A stretch of 64,000 nt of DNA from NCBI GenBank assembly GCA_023957125.1, contig JAMLHL010000014.1, forward strand, positions 1-64,000, given 5' to 3'. Within the stretch, counting starts at the first letter, position 1. Each line of letters starts with the position of its first letter. The notes beneath the pieces are model-generated. The model worked only from the letters and a program-made list of their open reading frames with translations. It had not been told where the DNA came from and searched no databases. Origin of the DNA: Chitinophagaceae bacterium (GTDB lineage Bacteria > Bacteroidota > Bacteroidia > Chitinophagales > Chitinophagaceae). Positions 33,697-41,614 of this stretch are shown here, one piece after another. A program made the translations under genes and the position numbers.

Positions 33697-34782
33697 CTAT
33701 TCATATTTCCCGGCAAAATCCTGTGCATAATTATTGATCTGATCGTTTGTTAAATGATCGCCGGAACTGATAATGACGCGGTACCTCAGCGTAACTGATT
33801 CTTTGGGTGCCAGGGTAAAATTAAGCGACTGTTTTCCATCGGTAAAATCGTGCTCCCCAAGTGGGTTGGCAGAAAACAATCCATACCCTCTTGCGTGCCA
33901 GTAAGTGGGATAATTCAAATTCTTAGGGTGGTCGCAGATCACAAGGGATACTTTTTCATTGTTAATACTTCCATACAGATTCATCCACTTAGCGCGTGTA
34001 GCCCAAACGCTGTCACCTGTAACCCCTTCACTGCTGCTGTAATTGCCGGTTACTTCCTCATCCGCATCGCTCTTCACCGTAGTAGGGTTGCCCTGCGCGT
34101 CTTTAAAGACAGCCGCTTCCTTCATAGGCAATTCTAATTGGTGATTTACCCGGATGGCAAACATCCCTTCTTTGGTATCCTTAAAATGTACTGCGCTGTC
34201 GGTTGCCGTCAGTGTAGTGATCCGGTCTATGATCCTGTTGGAACCATCAGCCGTAAAATGATAGGTCGTCTTTTCCGCCAGCAGTTCTTTGCCGAAAGGA
34301 TCCAGCCATCGCTCCTCCGTAATAAGTGTTCCCTGCCCTGTGCCGGATTGTACCCGGTCAATTTTTACGTGTTGGATCCTGCCGCAGTGAATTTTCCTGA
34401 CGTCCGGTGCTATCTGGTAAGAATTTCCCCAGAAATCGTAACCGTTCACATCGCCATAGTTCAGCCACAATCCTCTTTGGTGCGGATGGTCGGTCCGTTC
34501 TCCCGGGCGATAGGCTATCGGCCAACCTCTTGTAACCGGGTTCCCGCCTTCGGTAAGTACCGGATACAGGATCTGCTTCATGAGTGTATCCGAATAACAA
34601 TAGGTGGTAAAGGGCTTTCCGTCAATGGTTATATCTACCTTTTGATCGGCAGGCACATCTGTCAGTTCCACTTTAGCCCCATTGCCTGTATCATCCTGTC
34701 CCTCTTTTTTTTGTTCGGAGGAGTTGCAGGAAATTAAAAACAGGGCCGGTAATATGAAAAGGGTGAATGATCGTAATCTCAT
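33697..34782 (-). CDS. PmoA-like (DUF6807) lipoprotein
   Basis: A 361-residue lipoprotein (lipobox ALFLISC, Cys19) of the family annotated PmoA/DUF6807 in Bacteroidota, despite no proven methane monooxygenase role. Typical segments are PVLTEGGNPVTRGWPIAYRP, ERTDHPHQRGLWLNYGDVNG, DPFGKELLAEKTTYHF, GMFAIRVNHQLELPM and ARGYGLFSANPLGEHDF, with many beta strands. The family usually sits beside Gfo/Idh/MocA oxidoreductases and sugar isomerases, as here (the oxidoreductase starts 56 bases upstream), suggesting a role in handling unusual sugars. Activity unknown. Confidence 0.8.
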   Translation of the reverse strand: MRLRSFTLFILPALFLISCNSSEQKKEGQDDTGNGAKVELTDVPADQKVDITIDGKPFTTYCYSDTLMKQILYPVLTEGGNPVTRGWPIAYRPGERTDHPHQRGLWLNYGDVNGYDFWGNSYQIAPDVRKIHCGRIQHVKIDRVQSGTGQGTLITEERWLDPFGKELLAEKTTYHFTADGSNRIIDRITTLTATDSAVHFKDTKEGMFAIRVNHQLELPMKEAAVFKDAQGNPTTVKSDADEEVTGNYSSSEGVTGDSVWATRAKWMNLYGSINNEKVSLVICDHPKNLNYPTYWHARGYGLFSANPLGEHDFTDGKQSLNFTLAPKESVTLRYRVIISSGDHLTNDQINNYAQDFAGKYE

Positions 34783-34837
34783 TGTTGTGAATTTTTATAA
34801 CAGCGTTATCTGCATTTATTGGTGATGAATATTTCTT

Positions 34838-36214
34838 TTATACCTGGCCGGGTACAACATAAGGCGCCCGATATTCGCGCGTGAGCAACGCATTAGCTTC
34901 AGGATCGTTGGCAATCCGTTCCTGATTCAAATCGCCACCCATAAACCTAACCTCACGTTTAAGCCTATACGAAATATTAGCCAAGAGAGGAAGCGTTGTG
35001 GAATAAAATCCTTCGTTGACATCACAATGCAGGTCTTCATCTTTCCCGCTTCGCAAAGCATTTATAAAATTGGCAAAATGCTCCGTACCCGAAGGCCCGG
35101 TAAGAGAAATATCCGCGTTGCTGGTGCCTTCTCCTTTGGAACCGGCAAAGGGCTTGTCTTCCCAATTATGATAAGCCTTCCAGGTGGAGCCGTCTATTTC
35201 CAGGTAACCTTCCGTGCCATAAAACAGGTTACCGATTTTGATACCCAAATCGCCTTCCCTGTTAGAGTATCTTCCCCGGGTTTCAAATTCCAAAATAGTA
35301 CCGTCTTCATACCGGATCACAGAACTTTGTGTGTTGGGGGTTTCCTGCGCGCATTCGTCGGGGTTGATCCCATAGATGCCTCCGGTAGAATGAACAGAAA
35401 CCGGGTGTTCGTGCTTATTAAGCCCCCACCTGGCCACGTCAAACTGGTGCGGGCCCTGGTTACCGGTATCTCCGTTGCCGGTATCCCAGAACCAATGCCA
35501 GTTATACAGATCGCGTTTCTCATTGTAAGGACGCCATGTCACCGGTCCTAACCAGAGATCATAATGCAGTTCGGAAGGGGGCATGCTGTCTTTCGCGATC
35601 CCGAAAGAATCCCGGCGCTTGATGCATAAGCCACGTGCTTTATACACTTTGCCTATTCCTCCATCGTGAAGAAACTTCATAGCCTCCATCACATTGCTGA
35701 TAGACCGGTTTTGAAATCCCACCTGCACTCTCTTATTGTATTTGCGTGCAGCTTCGATCATTTTGCGTCCTTCCCACACGTTGTGCATCGCGGGCTTTTC
35801 CACGTACACGTGTTTATCGGCCTGGCAGGCCCATATAGAGCCCAGGGCATGCCAGTAATTGGGGGTAGCGAAAGACACCGCGTGGATGTCTTTATCGTCA
35901 AAGATCCGGCGCATATCAAATTCTGTTTTTGGCTTGATGCCGCTTTTTTCCATGACCGTTTTTGACCGCGGATCCAACAATTTTTCGTGCACATCGCAGA
36001 TGGTGTTTATTCTTACATTATGGCTGTTCTTTAATTTGCTCCATGCATTAATATGCGCCACGCCGCGGCCGTTGAGTCCGATAACGGCGATGTTCAGCCG
36101 TTCGTTAGCTCCCATTACGGAGGCATACGATTTGGCGCTCAAGCCCATGCTGCCTACGGCAAGACCGGCTGCGCCCATCATACTCTTTTTAATAAACGCT
36201 CTTCTTTTTTCCAT
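34838..36214 (-). CDS. Gfo/Idh/MocA-family oxidoreductase with Tat signal
   Basis: A 458-residue NAD(P)-dependent dehydrogenase-like protein. It starts with a twin-arginine signal (KRRAFIKKSMMGAAGLAVG), so it is probably exported already folded with cofactor. The Rossmann domain shows LNIAVIGLNGRGVAHINAW, TICDVHEKL, IHAVSFATPNYWHALGSIWA, KHVYVEKPAMHNVWEG and RKYNKRVQVGFQNRS. The EKP lysine is the catalytic one in the family. The second domain has the GDTGNQGPHQFDVARWGL segment common in Bacteroidota members. Related exported members act on glycosides such as N-acetylgalactosaminides or 3-keto-sugars; the substrate here is not known. Confidence 0.88.
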   Translation of the reverse strand: MEKRRAFIKKSMMGAAGLAVGSMGLSAKSYASVMGANERLNIAVIGLNGRGVAHINAWSKLKNSHNVRINTICDVHEKLLDPRSKTVMEKSGIKPKTEFDMRRIFDDKDIHAVSFATPNYWHALGSIWACQADKHVYVEKPAMHNVWEGRKMIEAARKYNKRVQVGFQNRSISNVMEAMKFLHDGGIGKVYKARGLCIKRRDSFGIAKDSMPPSELHYDLWLGPVTWRPYNEKRDLYNWHWFWDTGNGDTGNQGPHQFDVARWGLNKHEHPVSVHSTGGIYGINPDECAQETPNTQSSVIRYEDGTILEFETRGRYSNREGDLGIKIGNLFYGTEGYLEIDGSTWKAYHNWEDKPFAGSKGEGTSNADISLTGPSGTEHFANFINALRSGKDEDLHCDVNEGFYSTTLPLLANISYRLKREVRFMGGDLNQERIANDPEANALLTREYRAPYVVPGQV

Positions 36215-36257
36215 TTTTTTGTTTTTTGTGATTGTTATTTCCTGGATAATTATATGC

Positions 36258-38408
36258 TTAACGGAGCCATTCCAGCAGGTATCGGGAAAGATTTTCTCCT
36301 GCGGCTTTTTCTACGAGCTGTAAGTTTTGGTCAGCGCCTCTTCGATGATAAACGGATTGAAGGAAGTTTACATCCGCCCGTACCGCTTCCGCATCAACCG
36401 GGCTATTTCTGCCATCCACCGCATCTATGATCATCAGTTTCCTGGGTGCGATACCGGCTGCGAGGTCGGGCAGATCATAGGATTGGAGTGCCCCCGCCAC
36501 GCCGCTAAAAACAAATCCGGGATCATACGAACGGTTCATCACCAAAGAGCGGTATGAAGCAAGCGGCGTTATCAAACCTATTTTTTTAATCCGTTGGTCA
36601 AACGCGGCCGCATAAAGCATTACGGAGGTCATTGGTCCCCGGGCAAGTCCCCACACCTCTTGCACTCCCCTGTCTTTCTCCAGCCAGTTCACCAACCGGA
36701 TCACATCCCCCGCCCGGATGCCTGCGATACTTCTTCCGGTCAGAACGGACAAATACCAGACGCCGTAAGAAGTATTACTTATAAAGGAATCTCCTTTATA
36801 GCTGTCATTGCTTAACTCACCTACTCCCGGCATATCGGTCGCTAAAACAGTAAATCCTTTTTCCATGAATGTTTTTATATCCCCGTTGTTGATCTCCGCC
36901 GATTTCCCATCAGGATTCAGCACAAGCACAATTTTCCCATTGGCTTTCTCCGGAACCACCAACAGGTAAGGGATAACATACTCTCCTTCACCCCGGATAA
37001 AATATTTTTCGATGGCATACCCTGTTTTTTGAAAACGCCCGGCGAATACCGCTTCACGATCTTCCCCGGGTTCTTTAAACCCTGAAAGTGTTTTAGCGGA
37101 ACGCAACGCGTCGGGAAGGAAGTCAGGACTGTTTTTCCTACGCTCGTACAATCGGTTGATGTTTTTTTCCGTCTCTTTTTTATTGAGACTGAAAACAGTT
37201 TCTCCCCCGATGGACGCAGCAACCTGGCCGCCGGCGGTTACCCGTAGTTCTTCGGCAGAAGGAAGCTGCACTTCAAGGTCAGTGGAATCGCCGGGATGAT
37301 CCAGGTATTTTTGGAAGAAGGCATACATTGCCTCCCGGTTCTTTTGGGTGGTGGAATGGGTGGCGTCGTCCTCAATTTGCCTGAAATTTTCCGGCTTATT
37401 ATAGGCTTTGAAAATACGCGACACCTCCCGGGCGGTTTCCCTGGCGCCCTGAATAGAAAACATATCACGGGTGGTAGTGATCATCAGTGTAGGTTTGGGT
37501 GCGCGCACTTCCAGCAGGTCGCCATGATCCAATCCACGGGCAATTTCATGAAACATGTTTTGCTCGGCATCCTGTGGTCCTATGGACTGCAATAACCGGG
37601 TAAAACTAGTGATATAGTTTTCCGGAGCGGCCGCATAAATGCGATCATCAAAAGCCGCAATATAAGCCGATTGCGTTCCGCCCCCGGAGCGCCCGGTGAT
37701 CCCGATCCTGTTTGGATCCACCTCCTTTCGGGTTAGCAGGTAATCCACCGCCCGGATACCATCCCAGATCATGTATTTTGCCAGGGAACTGCCGGAGATA
37801 AAAGCCTGTACCCCGGGGTAAGAGTGTTCGTGCGTTGGCCCGCCAACCGTTGACTTTCCTGCGGTGGCATCCCAATACTGAAGCCGTTCCCCCTGACCGA
37901 CCGGGTCAAAAGCAAAAACAACAAATCCTTTTTTCACGAGATTCAGAATAACGTGCTGATAAACCGTCCCCCTGTATCCTTCGTTGGTATGACCGCTGCA
38001 ATAAATAATGGCCGGCGCCTTCTTTTTAAAACCGCCGGGTATATAGAGCGAAGCGGTAACATAAAATCCCGGTTGGGATTCGAAGACGATGTTCTCAATG
38101 GAATAGTCTTCTTTTTTTACTCTTTGGATGATTGCAGGATTAAGCGGCGTTTTTTGGGGGAAGGGACCTACGATATCAAAAAGTATTTTTTTTACTTCTT
38201 CCTGCCGGTGCTGCCATTCTGCAGGAGAGCCGATGGCGTTCACACGATCCTTTCGCTGCTGCAGGAGATGGAATGCCTGGCCTGCCATGTGATCATAAAG
38301 AGCATTGGAAGAAGATTTGAACCAAAGCCAATCCTGTAAGACCTCATATTTTTCCTGGGCAGGTAAACGAATGCTAAAGAGGAATAAAAAAAGGAAACTA
38401 AAAACCAT
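36258..38408 (-). CDS. Two-domain alpha/beta hydrolase (acetyl-xylan-esterase-like)
   Basis: A 716-residue exported protein (signal peptide VFSFLFLFLFSIRLPAQ). The first alpha/beta-hydrolase domain (about 80-330) has PAIIYCSGHTNEGYRGTVYQ, VFAFDPVGQGERLQYW, nucleophile elbow GITGRSGGGTQSAY and a late His region EDDATHSTTQKN, resembling acetyl xylan or cephalosporin esterases. The second half (about 470-716) repeats the fold (IVLVLNPDGKS, VLATDMPGVGELS), but the elbow reads GLARGPMTSV without a serine, so it is probably inactive and serves binding or structure. The ATG at 38408 is chosen; the frame opens 58 codons further upstream, but those residues lack a signal and look non-coding. It lies 44 bases before the oxidoreductase gene. 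Confidence 0.8.
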   Translation of the reverse strand: MVFSFLFLFLFSIRLPAQEKYEVLQDWLWFKSSSNALYDHMAGQAFHLLQQRKDRVNAIGSPAEWQHRQEEVKKILFDIVGPFPQKTPLNPAIIQRVKKEDYSIENIVFESQPGFYVTASLYIPGGFKKKAPAIIYCSGHTNEGYRGTVYQHVILNLVKKGFVVFAFDPVGQGERLQYWDATAGKSTVGGPTHEHSYPGVQAFISGSSLAKYMIWDGIRAVDYLLTRKEVDPNRIGITGRSGGGTQSAYIAAFDDRIYAAAPENYITSFTRLLQSIGPQDAEQNMFHEIARGLDHGDLLEVRAPKPTLMITTTRDMFSIQGARETAREVSRIFKAYNKPENFRQIEDDATHSTTQKNREAMYAFFQKYLDHPGDSTDLEVQLPSAEELRVTAGGQVAASIGGETVFSLNKKETEKNINRLYERRKNSPDFLPDALRSAKTLSGFKEPGEDREAVFAGRFQKTGYAIEKYFIRGEGEYVIPYLLVVPEKANGKIVLVLNPDGKSAEINNGDIKTFMEKGFTVLATDMPGVGELSNDSYKGDSFISNTSYGVWYLSVLTGRSIAGIRAGDVIRLVNWLEKDRGVQEVWGLARGPMTSVMLYAAAFDQRIKKIGLITPLASYRSLVMNRSYDPGFVFSGVAGALQSYDLPDLAAGIAPRKLMIIDAVDGRNSPVDAEAVRADVNFLQSVYHRRGADQNLQLVEKAAGENLSRYLLEWLR

Positions 38409-38956
38409 AAGGGTGTATCCCGGATTTTTGCTGCATGCGGAAAACTCCGGTGGGTGGAACGCCAGCCGGTAGCGAGTTCTGCACACGGGCGTCTCACCCG
38501 CCTGCGAAAATTTGAAATGCGGCCGAGCCGTAAACACAATATTTGTATTTCTGTTTTTTTTAAAATGGAGAGAATGCTTCACGCTAATATTATTATTATT
38601 CAGTTCAGGTTCAATCCTTTACCCACGTATTCGCAGGGCCGTTGAAATCGTAAAATCAATGCGGCTTAACCCTTTACTTACAGGGGTTCTTCATAAAGGC
38701 ATATGTTGTTTGGAGATGTTAATCAGTTTTTAAAGGTAAAAAACATAATGAAGCCGGAAAAAAATAGGACAAATTAATTTTTTGAAGTATGGATTATCGG
38801 AGAATTTTCGATTATTATTTATTCAACTGCCAATCCCCTTGGAATTCAACAAGTTCGGGATTTCCCTATTAAATGCACCCGAAGCGGGCATCAAACCGAT
38901 AAATTACATTTTCTTTGTATTCTCAATAAATCTTTAAACTCTTTTAATTAAAAAAA
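38409..38956. other. Intergenic region between divergent hydrolase and isomerase-like genes
   Basis: About 550 bases with no supported gene. At 38440-38520 there is a GC-rich patch with the short inverted repeat GGCG...CGCC (in CACGGGCGTCTCACCCGCCTG), of the hairpin-repeat style seen at 39.9 and 41.2 kb. The remainder is AT-rich upstream sequence for the two divergent genes. No clear promoter box was fixed. Confidence 0.5.
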
Positions 38957-39772
38957 ATGAAAAAACTCACTCTTTTCTTTTCGGTGTTTTCATTTATTTT
39001 TTCCATCACGGTTTGCGGACAGCAGGCTCCGGAAGCAGGGGAACCTTTTAAGGTAGGGATGGCCGGCTACACTTTTGTTCACTTTGATCTGGACAAAACT
39101 TTGGAAACGCTGGAAAAGTTAAATGTGCATTATCTCTGTATCAAGGATTTCCATCTGCCGCTAAATAGTACCGAACAGCAGATTGCTGAATTTCACGCCA
39201 AACTGAAGGCAAAAGGTATCACCGGCTATGCCGTAGGGCCTATTTATATGAAAACCGAAAAGGAAGTGGATAATGCCTTTGCCTATGCTAAGCGGGTGGG
39301 GGTTAAGCTGATTGTTGGGGTACCCACCTACGAACTGTTGCCCTATGTGGATAAAAAGGTGAAAGAATACGATTTTCATTACGCTATTCACCTGCACGGC
39401 CCTGATATTAAACTATTCCCTGATGCCGAAAATGTTTGGGAAAGCGTGAAAGATCTGGATCCCCGTATCGGGATGTGTCTTGACATTGGTCATGATACAA
39501 GAAACGGGAAAGACCCGGTAGCGGATTTGAAAAAATACCACAGCCGTGTTTTTGACATGCACATCAAAGACGTAACAGGAAACAACAAAGCAGGGCATGG
39601 TATAGAAATCGGCCGCGGGATCATTGATTTCCCGGCATTCGTAAAAATGATGCGCGAAGTAAATTATACCGGGGTTTGCAGCCTGGAATACGAAAAAGAC
39701 ATGAACGACCCGTTTTGGGGAATTGCCGAATCCATCGGCTATTTAAGAGGGGTGATCAGGGCTACGAGATGA
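38957..39772 (+). CDS. Secreted sugar-phosphate isomerase/epimerase-like TIM barrel
   Basis: A 271-residue xylose-isomerase-like TIM-barrel protein (AP endonuclease 2 family) with a signal peptide ending about residue 22 (SITVCGQQA). Barrel motifs include HFDLDKTLETLEKLNVHYLC, KLIVGVPTYELLPYVDKKV, IGMCLDIGHDTRNGKDPV, VFDMHIKDVTGNNKAGHGIE, GRGIIDFPAFVKMM and YTGVCSLEYEKD. The Asp, His and Glu residues in these motifs form the metal site of active members. It is probably exported and acts with the neighbouring Gfo/Idh and PmoA-like proteins on a sugar. The substrate is unknown. Confidence 0.82.
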   Translation: MKKLTLFFSVFSFIFSITVCGQQAPEAGEPFKVGMAGYTFVHFDLDKTLETLEKLNVHYLCIKDFHLPLNSTEQQIAEFHAKLKAKGITGYAVGPIYMKTEKEVDNAFAYAKRVGVKLIVGVPTYELLPYVDKKVKEYDFHYAIHLHGPDIKLFPDAENVWESVKDLDPRIGMCLDIGHDTRNGKDPVADLKKYHSRVFDMHIKDVTGNNKAGHGIEIGRGIIDFPAFVKMMREVNYTGVCSLEYEKDMNDPFWGIAESIGYLRGVIRATR

Positions 39773-39860
39773 TTGCCGGGAAATTCGATTAAAATGCAGG
39801 AAGCTTGCACGGATAAGATTCCCGTAGCCATCTCTGCAGACAGGTGTTAGTGGGAACTGC

Positions 39861-39985
39861 TGTTCGGATGTCTTTGACTCCGAACTTTCTATGTTCTCCC
39901 GGAACTCTGTTCCGGCAACAAACCGACGAGCTTTGTTCACGCACATTACGCCGAGTCCCCTATGGGAGACCCGGCTGGGAAAGGA
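39861..39985. repeat. Composite hairpin repeat, copy 1 (upstream of 40 kb)
   Basis: Two blocks are shared with 41193-41325 in the same orientation: a 27-base block (39861-39887, hairpin GTTCGGA...TCCGAAC) and a 52-base block (39934-39985, one mismatch to the other copy) containing CACATTACGCCGAGTCCCC and GGGAGACCCGGCTGGGAAAG, which can fold on itself. The middle differs between copies; here it holds a perfect hairpin CCGGAAC-TCT-GTTCCGG (39900-39916). No coding potential is seen. Confidence 0.82.
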
Positions 39986-40003
39986 GAATAAAAATACGCC
40001 GGT

Positions 40004-41050
40004 TTAAGTCAGCGTTTTATTTTCCGTATGCCGGTTAAGTTGAGTTTCTTTTTTCCTGCTTTGCTCTTTCAGTATTTCCAAACAAGCTTCCAAGGGCAAT
40101 TTATTGACGATCTGATATTTTAAAACGGCCAGATCTTTGGAGTCCGGCACAAACCTTTTTATACATTTCCGGGTAAGCGGATCGTTAAACATTTTTTTTG
40201 TAATCTCCACCTTCTCAGGAAAACTCAGGTCATTTTCATTTTCAAAAAGATTAAACATACAATATCTTATACCGCCAATGAAAGAATAGCTCACCGTTTC
40301 TCTGCCATTTTTTAATTTCCAGGGAACCACCCATGATTCTAAAACCGCTTTACGTCTCTTCATCAGTTTAAAAGCATCCGGCCGGAAAGTTTTAATCAGA
40401 CTGATTCCCGGCCTGCTGACATAGTGTGAATAAGAGCTGTTTACAAACCGGATCAAAGAGCTGTGGCGGATTACTTCCGAATTAAAAAGTATATCTTCTA
40501 TCAACGAAGTTCCCTCTTCAAAACGTAGGTTATAGTTGTTTAAAAAAGAGGTTCTGTATAATTTATTCCAGGCATATCCTATCAGATCTAAATGATTGCC
40601 GTCTATTGGCTCTCTGCCGAAGCCTCTTCGTATCGTCACGTCTCCCGGTAATACCTCGTAGCTGCTTACAAGCCGCTCTCGTTTGTCTATACAGTCTTTG
40701 TGGTATCCCCAGACCACAAAATCAAGATTTTCATTTTCTAAAATATACAAGGCTTCTTCCAGTAGGTTCGGTTCGATCCAATCGTCGGCATCCAAAAAGT
40801 AAATAAACTTTCCCGATGCATTACGCATACCATAGTTCCGGGCTGCGGAAAGCCCTTTATTAATGGTGGAAAAAACCTTTATACGAGGATCTCTGACAGA
40901 AGATGCAATTTTAAAGGTAGCATCTTCGGAACCATCATCAACCACTATAATTTCGAAATCCGGAAAGGTTTGATACAGAACAGAACGAACGGAACCGAAA
41001 ATGGTCCGGGCTGCATTGAATGCAGGAATAATAACAGAGATCTTTGCCAA
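40004..41050 (-). CDS. Family 2 glycosyltransferase
   Basis: A 348-residue GT2 (GT-A fold) transferase: KISVIIPAFNAARTIFGSV at the N-terminus, IIVVDDGSEDATF with the UDP-binding Asp residues, GLSAARNYGMRNASGKFIYF and the metal-binding DxD in LDADDWIEP. The second half is variable, as normal for acceptor domains. It has no signal peptide and no membrane span, so it works in the cytoplasm, probably for surface polysaccharide, O-antigen or protein glycan synthesis. It stands alone, with no other polysaccharide-synthesis genes nearby, and is bounded on both sides by the same hairpin repeat, which suggests arrival as a single-gene cassette. Confidence 0.88.
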   Translation of the reverse strand: MAKISVIIPAFNAARTIFGSVRSVLYQTFPDFEIIVVDDGSEDATFKIASSVRDPRIKVFSTINKGLSAARNYGMRNASGKFIYFLDADDWIEPNLLEEALYILENENLDFVVWGYHKDCIDKRERLVSSYEVLPGDVTIRRGFGREPIDGNHLDLIGYAWNKLYRTSFLNNYNLRFEEGTSLIEDILFNSEVIRHSSLIRFVNSSYSHYVSRPGISLIKTFRPDAFKLMKRRKAVLESWVVPWKLKNGRETVSYSFIGGIRYCMFNLFENENDLSFPEKVEITKKMFNDPLTRKCIKRFVPDSKDLAVLKYQIVNKLPLEACLEILKEQSRKKETQLNRHTENKTLT

Positions 41051-41192
41051 TTTATGACGTCAATTAAAGTAAAACAATGATCCTTAAAGGATTTAAATAA
41101 AGGGAACTGTAAACTGTATAATCAGGAGGAATATAAGCAAAAAAAATTTGAATCAAAATAAATTGTTCCAACGGGTGCATTTATAACACCGT

Positions 41193-41325
41193 TGTTCGGA
41201 TGTCTCCGACTCCGAACTTATTTCATAGCCGGGTTTCACCCAAAGGAACCTGTGCTTAGCGTGGACCCGGCGCTGTTCACGCACATTACGCCGAGTCCCC
41301 TACGGGAGACCCGGCTGGGAAAGGA
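41193..41325. repeat. Composite hairpin repeat, copy 2
   Basis: The partner of 39861-39985: a 27-base block at 41193-41219 and a 52-base block at 41274-41325. Between them lies another stem, GCCGGGT...ACCCGGC (41228-41272). The copies are direct repeats placed on the two sides of the glycosyltransferase gene. The gap 41051-41614 otherwise holds only the inverted-repeat element at 41495 and no supported gene. Confidence 0.82.
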
Positions 41326-41494
41326 AGAGGCATTCCATTGAAACGGTCTGTCCTGAACGGAATATGATACAATCCCGGATTGGGTTTGGTAGGATTCATA
41401 TGCAATACTTTTATCGGGATATTTTAAACGTTCGCTATTACCGCTTTGTAGCCTGGTTGTGGGCTGCTGTTTAACTACCTCGCATTTTTCCCTA

Positions 41495-41571
41495 TGCCAC
41501 GAATGCACGAATGTGCCTGTGGCATACTCGTATATCAAGATAGTATTCAAAATATTTGTGTATTCGTGGCA
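41495..41571. repeat. Small element with 18-bp imperfect terminal inverted repeats
   Basis: TGCCACGAATGCACGAAT (41495-41512) and ATTTGTGTATTCGTGGCA (41554-41571) are inverted copies differing at two positions, with a 41-base AT-rich core. The wording (ATTCGTGGC, GCACGAAT) recalls palindromic repeats scattered in many Bacteroidota genomes. It may be a MITE-like remnant or a transcribed hairpin. No transposase is present. Confidence 0.6.
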
Positions 41572-41614
41572 TTTTATCCCACATCAGTGAAGTGCCCCGG
41601 TTATTCAGCACCCT

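Noticed and set aside
41236..41550. 104-codon open frame on the - strand
   Set aside because: It runs through the hairpin repeat and the inverted-repeat element, so its translation reflects repeat DNA, not a protein.
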